Below are positions 1 through 6,438 of a stretch of 64,000 nucleotides of DNA, in pieces; position 1 is the stretch's first letter; every line of letters starts with the position of its first letter. Below the pieces are notes generated by a model. It saw nothing but the letters and a program-made list of their open reading frames with translations. It did not search any database and had not been told where the DNA came from. The stretch is from Thiothrix winogradskyi (lineage in GTDB: Bacteria > Pseudomonadota > Gammaproteobacteria > Thiotrichales > Thiotrichaceae). The position numbers and the translations under genes are program-made. The stretch is from the NCBI RefSeq assembly GCF_021650935.1, contig NZ_CP091244.1, positions 1,860,001 through 1,924,000 on the forward strand. Direction: 5' to 3'.

Positions 1-258
1 GATGATGTTGCCGTGGGTGTCGAATGCCCAGCACATGGTGGCGGCTGGGTCGCAGTCGCAGGCGATGCGTAAGCCCTGCCCTTTTTTGCGCAGTTGGTCG
101 GCGCGGGTGGCGCAGGCGCTGCTGTAGGGGTGGTCGCTGATGAGCTTGACGTCGAGCGGTTGGCTTTCGGCTTTGGCTGACCCTATGGCGAACATCAAGC
201 CAACGGCGGTTGCACCAAGGATGGCGACCATTAGTACTTTTGCGGTGTTGTCGTTCAT
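1..258 (-). CDS. Small exported or membrane-anchored protein, 3' end outside window
   Basis: An open frame runs from an ATG at 258 to the window edge without a stop (86 codons). The start begins MNDNTAKVLMVAILGATAVG and continues hydrophobic to an SAKAES segment, which looks like a signal peptide or a single N-terminal membrane helix. The exported part is Cys-rich (a CDCD stretch and a CW pair). The ATG overlaps the TGA of the upstream Rha-like gene (ATGA), so the two are translationally coupled. I do not recognise the family. Coupling and signal sequence make it probably real. Confidence 0.6.
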   Translation of the reverse strand, partial: MNDNTAKVLMVAILGATAVGLMFAIGSAKAESQPLDVKLISDHPYSSACATRADQLRKKGQGLRIACDCDPAATMCWAFDTHGNII

Positions 259-1013
259 GCTGCCATCCCCCATGCCAGTTGTTGTTGGCGGGTGGCGACG
301 ATTTTGGCGATGCCTTCGTCAAAGTCGGCTTCGTAGCTGGCGCGGTCGAAGCCGTTGCCGTTGCGGATGACTTCGCGCACGAACTTTTTCTCGACATCCA
401 TGACCATGCATTTGAAGGCGAACGCGGCTTTTTCCATTGCCAAGGTCATTGCCAAGGCGTTGTTGAATTGCGTGGCGGGTAGGTTTTGGATGGTGCTTTC
501 TACCTCGAAGGCGTTGCGCAGTGCGGCGTAGGCGGCATGTGACGCGGGGCGTGGTACGTGGAAGTTGCGTTCGATTTGCGCCATTAATACCGCGAGGTGG
601 TTCATTTGGGTGGCGCTGATGCGCTCCACTGCGGGTTTGGGTTTGCCCAGCAGCGCGGCTTCCATTGCGTCGAAGGCTTCGATGTAGTCCATTTGGATGT
701 CGGAGGCTTTTTGTCCGTTGTAGCCGTTGACCAGTTTGATGAAGCCAGCACGGTTGAGCATGTACAGGGGTTTGTTGACCTTGTGCCCCAGATTGTTGAT
801 GACGGGGTATGTGTCGATCTGGAACATGTGGGCTTCTTTGCCTGCGTGCCGCCCGGCTTGAATCTTTGCAATCTGCTCTTCGATGTCGCGAATGACATGC
901 TTGTGTTCTTTGTCGAAATGGTGCGCCAGTTGCAGGCTGGTGCAGAATACTTGCCCGTCTTTGACTAGCAGTTCTGGTGCAATTACTTGTGTGTTACTAT
1001 TTGTCGTAGCCAT
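255..1013 (-). CDS. Rha-family phage regulatory protein
   Basis: This is a 252-residue protein whose first half matches the phage Rha regulator family: a dense HFDKEHKHVIRDIE block near residues 30-45, then the Y-x-L-N-R-x-G-F-x-K-L-V-x-G-Y-N-G-x-K-A core that typifies Rha. Rha proteins are lysogeny-side regulators that interfere with infection of some hosts. The C-terminal half is a helical extension with no domain I know. I chose the ATG at 1013 because GGAG lies about nine bases upstream; the frame stays open to 1265, but the added stretch is low-complexity and reads into the next gene's territory. It is coupled to the exported protein downstream. Confidence 0.85.
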   Translation of the reverse strand: MATTNSNTQVIAPELLVKDGQVFCTSLQLAHHFDKEHKHVIRDIEEQIAKIQAGRHAGKEAHMFQIDTYPVINNLGHKVNKPLYMLNRAGFIKLVNGYNGQKASDIQMDYIEAFDAMEAALLGKPKPAVERISATQMNHLAVLMAQIERNFHVPRPASHAAYAALRNAFEVESTIQNLPATQFNNALAMTLAMEKAAFAFKCMVMDVEKKFVREVIRNGNGFDRASYEADFDEGIAKIVATRQQQLAWGMAA

Positions 1014-1090
1014 GATCTCTATCTCCAAAATGTGTGAATGGTTAGGGGCTTTGGGTGTGTCACCACCCTTTGCCCTGATTAACTTATTTC

Positions 1091-1252
1091 CTATTGTTCC
1101 CTTGCTGCTTCGCCTCCCATCACCTGCTTGAGAATTCGATTGATCTCGGCATTCATGCTTCGATCCCCTTTCTTTGCTCGCTGAACCAACCATTCCCGCA
1201 CTTCCTGCTGTAGGCGCACTGACGTTGGTGGTTGGCGTGCTTCTTTGTTCAT
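1091..1252 (-). CDS. Arc-type ribbon-helix-helix DNA-binding protein
   Basis: A 53-residue protein with the Arc/MetJ fold pattern: a short strand (PTSVRLQQEV) that would form the intermolecular sheet reading the major groove, then two helices (REWLVQRAKKG, RSMNAEINRILKQVMGG). Start is the ATG at 1252, preceded by GGGAG with seven-base spacing; a longer frame to 1336 lacks a matching ribosome site and would overlap the operator region. It faces away from a second Arc-type gene at 1366. Likely a dimeric repressor of this divergent region. Confidence 0.8.
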   Translation of the reverse strand: MNKEARQPPTSVRLQQEVREWLVQRAKKGDRSMNAEINRILKQVMGGEAAREQ

Positions 1253-1365
1253 AATTGACTCCCATGTATTCAACATGAATCCATAGTATTTCTTATTGGT
1301 ATTGTAGTCAATAAGCATCCAAAGTATTTCTTGCATCTTTTTGACTACAACGTGAATATCATCAA
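1253..1365. promoter_or_regulatory. Divergent operator/promoter region between two Arc-type genes
   Basis: This 113-bp AT-rich gap separates two divergently transcribed ribbon-helix-helix genes. It holds a near-perfect direct repeat, CCATAGTATTTCTTA (1281-1295) and CCAAAGTATTTCTTG (1319-1333), and a perfect 10-bp inverted repeat, TTGTAGTCAA (1302-1311) with TTGACTACAA (1341-1350). Paired repeats of this size are what Arc-type dimers of dimers bind. Which of the two proteins binds which repeat cannot be read from sequence. Confidence 0.6.
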
Positions 1366-1620
1366 ATGAACTCAGATATTAGACCAGCACCCTATTCTTT
1401 ACGGATTGACCCAGCGATAAGAGCTAGGCTTGAAGCCTTTGCTAAGGCTGGCAATCGCTCATTACATGCCGAAATTATGATGCGGCTAGAGGCTACCCTT
1501 GAGGAGTCCAAATTTGGGCTTTCCGAAAATATCAGTGGGTTAGGTGGTAGTGAGGGGTTGACGGCGGCGCAGCGGGCTGAAGTTATTGAGTTGATTCGTA
1601 GAGAGCTTGGGGGTGGATGA
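1366..1620 (+). CDS. Arc-type ribbon-helix-helix DNA-binding protein
   Basis: An 84-residue protein. Residues 8-48 form an Arc-like unit: strand PYSLRIDPAI, helix RARLEAFAKAGN, then RSLHAEIMMRLEATLEE, the same RS(L/M)(H/N)AEI turn as the oppositely oriented neighbour at 1091. A Gly/Ser linker leads to a C-terminal helix (TAAQRAEVIELIRREL) that could oligomerise. It diverges from the 53-residue paralogue across a repeat-rich gap, so the pair may form a small switch. Its stop overlaps the ATG of the next small gene. Confidence 0.8.
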   Translation: MNSDIRPAPYSLRIDPAIRARLEAFAKAGNRSLHAEIMMRLEATLEESKFGLSENISGLGGSEGLTAAQRAEVIELIRRELGGG

Positions 1621-1739
1621 TGCTTGAGGCATTGATTTATTTGTTTCGCAGGCACAAGTATAAATTTGTGCGCAAGTCGCTAGAAGGAACGAAGGTGTTT
1701 CCGTGTCAGCGGAGTAGCAAGCATTGGGAGTGCTTGTGA
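1617..1739 (+). CDS. Small basic protein, 40 residues
   Basis: A short frame starting at ATG 1617, overlapping the stop of the Arc-type gene (ATGA) and so probably coupled to it. It reads MMLEALIYLFRRHKYKFVRK then a tail with CQRSSKHWECL. The N-terminus is amphipathic or hydrophobic and the middle is strongly basic. No family recognised. Support comes from the coupled start and non-random composition only. Confidence 0.45.
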   Translation: MMLEALIYLFRRHKYKFVRKSLEGTKVFPCQRSSKHWECL

Positions 1740-1810
1740 TGCTGAGGGTGATAGGCGGCGTGTGAGGTTTTTATTGGGGCGTTAGGTCTTTGCTAAATGG
1801 GGGTGTCGTC

Positions 1811-3277
1811 ATGCAATCTAATAGGCGTGGTTTCTGTTATATTTGCCTTAATAACATTGTTACAAGGTTTGTAACGGATGATATGTCCATATGCCAACGA
1901 TGTATTACTGATTTAATAAAATTTGGAAAGATAAGCAAGTCAGGTGATTGGGGTGTTTTTACCGTAAAATCAATAATTGATGAGTATCAGTATGAGATAG
2001 TTGAATCAAACTATGAATATGAGATTGCAAAAGGGAGTTATTCGTTAGAAAGGTTGCCAGTTCCTCCGTTAGAGCCTGATCCTGACGATATTATGCGTCA
2101 AGTAAAATATGAAGTAAGGAAAAGCGAGGGATTCTTAAAAGGAATATATCGTTCATTATTTGACATGGAGTCTAGGGCTAATGATGAAGCTTCTATGTTT
2201 GATAGCAAGTTCGCTATAGCAAAATGCTCTTATGATAAAAAAATAAATATGTTTATTAAAGATCGTGAAATTTTCATAAATGAACGCGATGAGTTTATAA
2301 AAAATAGAGAAAATTATATTTCTGATAAGATGCTATGCTGGATTGAGTCTATAGTTTATGAAAAGATTGAGGCAAGAGAGTTGCTGTGCAAGAGAAGTGC
2401 AGAGAATGTGAATACGGGAGAGATTATATCTTTCGGTGTAGCATGGATAGCTAAATTACTGAGGGCATACCATTTTAGTCTTATCATGAGGGATGACTGT
2501 ATTGTTGATAGGCTTCCAGAGGAAGAGCGCAAGAATCTTAATCAGTCTATTCTCAAGAGGGATGGTTATAAGTGCATGATTTGCGGAGAGACCTATAAGA
2601 ACAGAGGGCTTGAGGTTCATCATATTATACATCTTGAGCATGGCGGAACGCACAGTCATGCCAATTTGGTGACATTATGCGTGGTATGCCATAACAAACA
2701 ACATGATTACACTATAAGTAATAAGAATAATGTCAGGAAGGTTAGGCGCGGTGGAAGGTTTATTGCAGTTGATATTGAGACTACTGGGTTTTCAGCGTCC
2801 GATGAAATAATTGAGATTGCTGCTATTCTGTTTGAGGATAGTTATCCAAAAAGAAAATTTGGAGGATTGGTTTATACCGATAAACCAATACCTTATTATG
2901 CTTCAAAAGTGAATGGCATTACGAATAGCATGTTGATTGGAAAGCCATTGATGTCAGATGTGTTTCCGAGATTTATAGAATTTGTAGCTGATATTGATAT
3001 TGTTGTCCACAATAAAAGTTTTGATGAAAGGTTTTTGAGGCGTTATGCTGATGAATATGGATTTGTCATGAATAACCGTTTTATTGATACTTTGGCTATT
3101 GCTCGCGATAAGCTTCCAAATTTAACAAGTTATAAGTTAGGGAACTTAGCTTTCTATTTTGGAATGGAGGGGGTTAATCTTCATCGTGCACATGATGATG
3201 CGCTAACGGCGGGGATAATTTATATAGAGCTTTTAAATATAAAAAAACGAAGAATAACAAAAAAATTGAAGGAGTAA
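1811..3277 (+). CDS. HNH nuclease fused to a DEDDh 3'-5' exonuclease
   Basis: A 488-residue protein. The N-terminus has a zinc-knuckle pattern (CYIC ... CQRC). A long charged helical middle follows. An HNH nuclease (CMICGETYKNRG, then EVHHIIHLEHGGTH, then a CVVCH zinc ligand pair) sits near residues 250-300. The C-terminus is a DnaQ-like DEDDh exonuclease: FIAVDIETTG, an HNKSFDERF second motif, and HRAHDDALTA carrying the final His and Asp. ATG 1811 is chosen for the GGGGGTG five bases upstream. The gene is visibly AT-rich against GC-rich neighbours, a sign of recent transfer. The two-nuclease architecture suggests a defence or DNA-processing role; that is inference. Confidence 0.8.
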   Translation: MQSNRRGFCYICLNNIVTRFVTDDMSICQRCITDLIKFGKISKSGDWGVFTVKSIIDEYQYEIVESNYEYEIAKGSYSLERLPVPPLEPDPDDIMRQVKYEVRKSEGFLKGIYRSLFDMESRANDEASMFDSKFAIAKCSYDKKINMFIKDREIFINERDEFIKNRENYISDKMLCWIESIVYEKIEARELLCKRSAENVNTGEIISFGVAWIAKLLRAYHFSLIMRDDCIVDRLPEEERKNLNQSILKRDGYKCMICGETYKNRGLEVHHIIHLEHGGTHSHANLVTLCVVCHNKQHDYTISNKNNVRKVRRGGRFIAVDIETTGFSASDEIIEIAAILFEDSYPKRKFGGLVYTDKPIPYYASKVNGITNSMLIGKPLMSDVFPRFIEFVADIDIVVHNKSFDERFLRRYADEYGFVMNNRFIDTLAIARDKLPNLTSYKLGNLAFYFGMEGVNLHRAHDDALTAGIIYIELLNIKKRRITKKLKE

Positions 3278-3281
3278 GGTT

Positions 3282-3500
3282 ATGCGTTACATGGTGGTGA
3301 TTGAGCAAGGTGAAACCAGCTACGGCGCGTCTGTGCCAGATTTGCCCGGCTGCATCGCGGTGGGTGAGACTGAGGCGGAAGTGCTGGAGTTGATTCAAGA
3401 GGCTATTCAGTTTCATTTGGAAGATTTGGCGGAAGGTGGTGGGCGCTTGCCTGCCCTGGTTTCCAAGGGTGTGTTTGTGGAAGTGCCGTTGGCTGCTTGA
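3282..3500 (+). CDS. Solitary HicB-like antitoxin-fold protein
   Basis: A 72-residue protein with the HicB partial RNase H-like fold: MRYMVVIEQGETSYGASVPDLPGC, then the family's GETEAEVLELIQEAI helix. A strong AAGGAG lies seven bases before the ATG, five bases after the preceding nuclease gene. No hicA-sized toxin gene adjoins it, since a structured RNA-like region follows. HicB-like orphans of this kind often act as stand-alone regulators. It also lacks the C-terminal DNA-binding domain of long HicB proteins. Confidence 0.8.
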   Translation: MRYMVVIEQGETSYGASVPDLPGCIAVGETEAEVLELIQEAIQFHLEDLAEGGGRLPALVSKGVFVEVPLAA

Positions 3501-3531
3501 GGTGGGGTTTTGGTGGGTATTGAATTGGGAG

Positions 3532-3740
3532 TCACTGATACCGCCAGCATTACCGTGCTGACGGCTCAGTGATAAAACCCCTGATGGGTTACGCGATCCA
3601 TCAGGTGACGGCAAAGCAGCAACCGCCCGTGATTCCGGCTTGCGGTAACAAGCACGGCTCATGGTACGGGGCGGCGAAACCGTCATAAGAGGCCGATCAA
3701 CTGATCGACCGACAGCGGTTTAATGATAACAGCACGAGGG
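3532..3740 (+). ncRNA. Structured non-coding RNA candidate, HEARO/omega-RNA-like
   Basis: Nested helices can be drawn by eye. TCACTGA (3532-3538) pairs with TCAGTGA (3566-3572) around an inner stem, CCGCCAGCA (3541-3549) with TGCTGACGG (3556-3564). CCTGATGG (3580-3587) pairs with CCATCAGG (3598-3605). GACGG (3607-3611) pairs with CCGTC (3680-3684), enclosing CCGCCC (3623-3628) with GGGCGG (3669-3674) and GCTTG with CAAGC (3638-3653). CGATCA (3694-3699) pairs with TGATCG (3702-3707). No reading frame fits. The layout resembles the HEARO RNAs that guide IscB nucleases, and orfless copies of those exist; no iscB lies nearby. Structure is well supported, family assignment is tentative. Confidence 0.55.
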
Positions 3741-3812
3741 TGTTTTTGTCATTGCGCCCATTTCGAGGGTTGGCGCGGGATGGTGGTGGGGAAAGGTTAG
3801 GCGCGGGGTTGA

Positions 3813-3840
3813 TTGCCTTATTATGAGGCAGTGCTACACT
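3813..3840 (+). promoter_or_regulatory. Promoter with inverted repeat upstream of hicBA
   Basis: TTGCCT (3813-3818) and TACACT (3835-3840) are spaced 16 bases and fit a sigma-70 promoter. The arms TGCCT (3814-3818) and AGGCA (3826-3830) form an inverted repeat inside it, placed for autorepression. A very similar arrangement precedes the RelE-type module near 11.3 kb. Confidence 0.5.
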
Positions 3841-3872
3841 GGGCAGGTGTTTCGATGCTTAGGTGGTGAGTG

Positions 3873-4085
3873 ATGATTCAACAATACAATGCTTTGATCC
3901 AAACCGATGGGGAATGGTGGTACGGCTGGGTGGAGGAAATACCCGGTGTGAATGCCCAAGAGAAGTCAGAAGCTGCCCTGCTTGCGTCTTTGCGTGAGGT
4001 GCTGGTGGAGGCCATTGAGATGAACCGCGCTGATGCAAGGTCAGCCGCGAAAGCAGGATACCGCGAAGTCAGCCTTGCTGCATGA
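3873..4085 (+). CDS. hicB: HicB-family antitoxin
   Basis: A 70-residue HicB-type protein (YNALIQTDGEWWYGWVEEIPGVNAQ, then EKSEAALLASLREVLVEAIE) that would fold as the partial RNase H-like antitoxin and mask its HicA partner. Its stop overlaps the ATG of the toxin (ATGA), giving the antitoxin-first order seen in many hicBA loci. ATG 3873 follows an AGGTGG-type site. It differs from the solitary HicB-like protein 600 bp upstream, so the two are not a simple duplication. Confidence 0.8.
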   Translation: MIQQYNALIQTDGEWWYGWVEEIPGVNAQEKSEAALLASLREVLVEAIEMNRADARSAAKAGYREVSLAA

Positions 4086-4267
4086 AGCGGCTGGATTTGT
4101 TGCGGCACTTGCTCCAGCACGGCCGCGAACTCAAGCGTGAAGGTAGCAATCATTCTTGGTGGTGGAATCCTGAATTAAATACCCGCTCTGCTGTTCCGCG
4201 CCATCGGGAGATTGTTGACCCGTTGGCGTGGAAGATTTGCCAAGATTTGGGGATACCACGGGTGTAA
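4082..4267 (+). CDS. hicA: HicA-family mRNA interferase toxin
   Basis: A 61-residue double-stranded-RNA-binding-fold toxin. Residues 1-12 match the usual HicA opening (K-R-L-D-L-L-R-H-L-L). The catalytic His sits in GSNHSWWW, and the closing SAVPRHREIVDPLAWKICQDLGI segment is the family signature PRH-x-E(I/L). HicA cleaves mRNA and tmRNA in a translation-independent way until neutralised by HicB. It is translationally coupled to hicB. Confidence 0.85.
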   Translation: MKRLDLLRHLLQHGRELKREGSNHSWWWNPELNTRSAVPRHREIVDPLAWKICQDLGIPRV

Positions 4268-4419
4268 TTTTTCTGGAGAATGCAAAAGCGCGTAGTGCGT
4301 GAAATTGCATCAAAACGGCTGATTAGTAATCAGTATAAAAATCTTTCTGAATCAAGCAAGTAAAGATAAGAAAAACCTATCGTTAGGAAAAGGAAAAACG
4401 GCGTTTAGGAAAAAAAGTG

Positions 4420-4440
4420 AACCGGATAGGAAATCCGGTT
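4420..4440 (-). terminator. Terminator of the integrase gene
   Basis: Read on the minus strand, AACCGGAT and ATCCGGTT (4433-4440 and 4420-4427) form an 8-bp stem with a 5-base loop, followed within three bases by a run of T. It lies 80 bases beyond the integrase stop. The rest of 4268-4518 is AT-rich and gene-free; it would be the natural place for the phage attachment site, but I could not identify one. Confidence 0.6.
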
Positions 4441-4518
4441 AGCCCTTGCCCTGCCCTTTCTTTTGTCACTATAACATTAGACGGTTTTATGTCAAAACAG
4501 GGCTAACGGTAATTAAGA

Positions 4519-5637
4519 TTATTTGCTGGGGGTGTGGCTGGGAATGTTGCGGTCGTAGCGGTTGCGCATGGCTTCGGTTTTGTGACCGGCGATGTGTTTG
4601 CTATCACTATCTGAGATGCCCTTGGCTTTGATGAGGTGCAAGTTCCAGTAGATTTCCCCCAATTCGGTGGCTTCCATTTTCTGCTTGAGGGTTTGCATGT
4701 AGGTGTTCACGCCTTCGGTGGTGATGGCTTCGCCGTTGCGTTTGCAGATCAGGTATGGGTCACGCACGGTTTGTTTGTCGGTTTGGTGGAGTGCTTTGGC
4801 GGCGCGGACGGCTTCGCGCAGGCGTTCCGACCAGGTGATGATGTTGGAGCGGCTGCCTTTGGTGCGGCGGGTCTTGATGCCCTCTTCCGTGATGTCACTC
4901 AGGCGTATATCCAGCGTTTCACAGCCGCGTGTGGCTAACAGGTAGGTGAGTTCAAACAGTGCGGGTAGCCAGGGGCGGATGGTGGCGGCTATTTCGAGTT
5001 GGGTCTGGTATTCCGCGTCGGTGACGTAGCGGGATACGGGGGTTTCTTTGTATTTTTTGAAGCGGCTTAGGGGGTTGGCCTTTATGCCCAGGTCGGGGAT
5101 GAAGTTGATTGCCCAGGTGATGGCGGTGCTGAGAAAGGTGGTTTCGCGGTTGACCATGACCACGCCCTTGCGTTCGCGGGATTGGTAGTCGTCGAGGCGT
5201 TTGGCGGCGATTTGGTGCAGTAGCGGTTGGTCGAGGGTGCGGACTTGCAGCGCGGCGAGGGTGCTGTCTTCGCCGTTGATCTTGAGGGGGTGCTGGAGGA
5301 TGCGTTTGAGTATGTCGGCATTCTTTTGGCTTTTGGGGCTGAGGGTGATGAATTCGCGGGATTCCATGTAGCGCTCGACTATCCAGCCGAGGGTGTTGCG
5401 GGCGTGGGCGCTTTGCAGGCGCATGGATTCACGCGCCTTCAAGTAGGCGGCGTAGATGTCGTCGGGTGGGTCGCCTGCCCTGCCCAGGGCGATGGGTGGG
5501 CGGAGGAAGCCCCCCTTGTCGTAGGGGAGCACCTCCTTTTCCGCTGGGGTGAGGTGTGGGCGGTAGACGATGCGCCCGTTGGCTTCGTGGACGTAGCGGA
5601 TGTTGTAGGCGGTTTTGAGGCGGCGGGGTCGGGTCAT
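4519..5637 (-). CDS. Phage tyrosine integrase
   Basis: A 372-residue site-specific recombinase. The N-terminal half carries a SAM-like core-binding region, and the C-terminal catalytic domain shows the first Arg in TRGCET, a Lys in RRTKGSRSN, HLIKAKGISD, the second His in HIAGHKTEAM and the nucleophile Tyr in NRYDR. Where most family members have H-x-x-R this one has H-L-I-K, a variant familiar from a subgroup of phage integrases that read HDLKAKG. Its start overlaps the DUF4224 gene by four bases, suggesting one int-accessory transcript. Confidence 0.9.
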   Translation of the reverse strand: MTRPRRLKTAYNIRYVHEANGRIVYRPHLTPAEKEVLPYDKGGFLRPPIALGRAGDPPDDIYAAYLKARESMRLQSAHARNTLGWIVERYMESREFITLSPKSQKNADILKRILQHPLKINGEDSTLAALQVRTLDQPLLHQIAAKRLDDYQSRERKGVVMVNRETTFLSTAITWAINFIPDLGIKANPLSRFKKYKETPVSRYVTDAEYQTQLEIAATIRPWLPALFELTYLLATRGCETLDIRLSDITEEGIKTRRTKGSRSNIITWSERLREAVRAAKALHQTDKQTVRDPYLICKRNGEAITTEGVNTYMQTLKQKMEATELGEIYWNLHLIKAKGISDSDSKHIAGHKTEAMRNRYDRNIPSHTPSK

Positions 5638-5852
5638 AGTTCTACCGTTTGGGGTGCGTCGTTGAGTTCGGTGTCGGTGTGGCGGTATTTGCGGTTGATT
5701 TTGAGCGCCGCTTCAAACGCGCCGATGGTGGTGATGGGTTTGCCATCGGGTCTTAGTAGGAACTTTACGCGCATCTTTTCTAGGTTGGCGATGACTTGGC
5801 GGCGGTTGTTGCCGCCTACGTGGGTTTTTAGCTCGTCGTAGTTGATTAGCAT
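5634..5852 (-). CDS. DUF4224-like small integrase partner
   Basis: A 72-residue protein that begins MLINYDELKTHVGGNNRRQVIANLEKM and continues VKFLLRPDGKPITTI, the pattern of DUF4224 proteins (an ELT-type helix, then R-x-x-G-x-x-F-x-x-R-P-D-G-x-P). These small winged or looped proteins usually sit directly upstream of phage integrases and may serve as excisionase-like directionality factors; that role is inferred from position. It overlaps both the integrase start and the stop of the upstream gene. Confidence 0.7.
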   Translation of the reverse strand: MLINYDELKTHVGGNNRRQVIANLEKMRVKFLLRPDGKPITTIGAFEAALKINRKYRHTDTELNDAPQTVEL

Positions 5853-6049
5853 GGCGTTGCCTCCCCTGCTGCTTCCAATGTTTTAACTAGCTGCTTGGCA
5901 TTATCCAAAGCGGCGCGGTATGCCATGCCCGTTGCAACGCCAGGCCATTCGATTTCCGTTTCCAGGTCGTCAAGGATGGCAATGGCTAAATCGGCAGCTT
6001 CAGTGAGTTTATCCAAATCAAGCATTGCGGTTGTGGTTTGTTTTTTCAT
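5846..6049 (-). CDS. Small acidic helical phage protein
   Basis: A 67-residue protein, almost wholly helical by composition (LDLDKLTEAADLAIAILDDLETEIEWPG, then AALDNAKQLVKTLEAAGEA). It lies first in the int transcript, overlapping the DUF4224 gene by seven bases, and has an AAGGAGA-type site before its ATG. No family recognised. Confidence 0.6.
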   Translation of the reverse strand: MKKQTTTAMLDLDKLTEAADLAIAILDDLETEIEWPGVATGMAYRAALDNAKQLVKTLEAAGEATPC

Positions 6050-6133
6050 GGTAATCTCCTTTTTAAAACGGGTAAAGCCCGGAGTATTTTAGCACTCTGG
6101 GCGGTGGTTGGGTTTAAATTGCTGGGGTTATAT

Positions 6134-6199
6134 TCATTGCATTCCGGTTATTATGGCGAGTCCGACAAATACCCCAATGATGAAAAGTACGGGTTTCAT
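6134..6199 (-). CDS. Possible 21-residue membrane peptide
   Basis: ATG 6199 opens MKPVLFIIGVFVGLAIITGMQ and stops at 6134. The sequence is a single hydrophobic helix with one basic residue at the start. The ribosome site (GCAGGG) is weak. It follows another tiny membrane protein on the same strand, the main reason to list it. Confidence 0.25.
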   Translation of the reverse strand: MKPVLFIIGVFVGLAIITGMQ

Positions 6200-6219
6200 T
6201 TTTCTATGCCCTGCTTTGG

Positions 6220-6378
6220 TTAAAGGGATAAGGTAATTTTGCCGACCGCGAATACAGCGATTAGCAAAGCTGCAATGATTTTATAGGTTTCCCAGTCTGG
6301 CACTAAGCCCACAACCGTGGCGATTGCGCCTCCTATTAATAAGCCGATCAGAATAATAATTTGTTCTGCGATATTCAT
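6220..6378 (-). CDS. Small two-helix membrane protein, 52 residues
   Basis: ATG 6378 is preceded by a good GGAAGGA site. The protein reads as helix 1 (EQIIILIGLLIGGAIATVVGLV), a short PDWETYK turn, and helix 2 (IIAALLIAVFAVGKITL). It lies between the int transcript and a larger minus-strand membrane operon. It resembles phage holin-like or pore-like small proteins only in general shape; no family assigned. Confidence 0.5.
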   Translation of the reverse strand: MNIAEQIIILIGLLIGGAIATVVGLVPDWETYKIIAALLIAVFAVGKITLSL

Positions 6379-6438
6379 TTTGTGTTTCCTTCCCCGCTTT
6401 CGCGGGGTGTCAGTTATAAAATAATACTTAAATAGTGA

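Noticed and set aside
1014..1265. N-terminal extension of the Rha-like gene.
   Set aside because: Low-complexity reading through the neighbouring repressor gene and no ribosome site; the ATG at 1013 has one.
4326..4335. GTAATCAGTA shared with the tRNA-Thr fragment (49537-49546), considered as a short attachment core next to the prophage integrase.
   Set aside because: Ten bases is too short to trust, and the sequence left of 4326 is not the 5' half of a tRNA. It would need an attL-like tRNA there. Left as an untested possibility.
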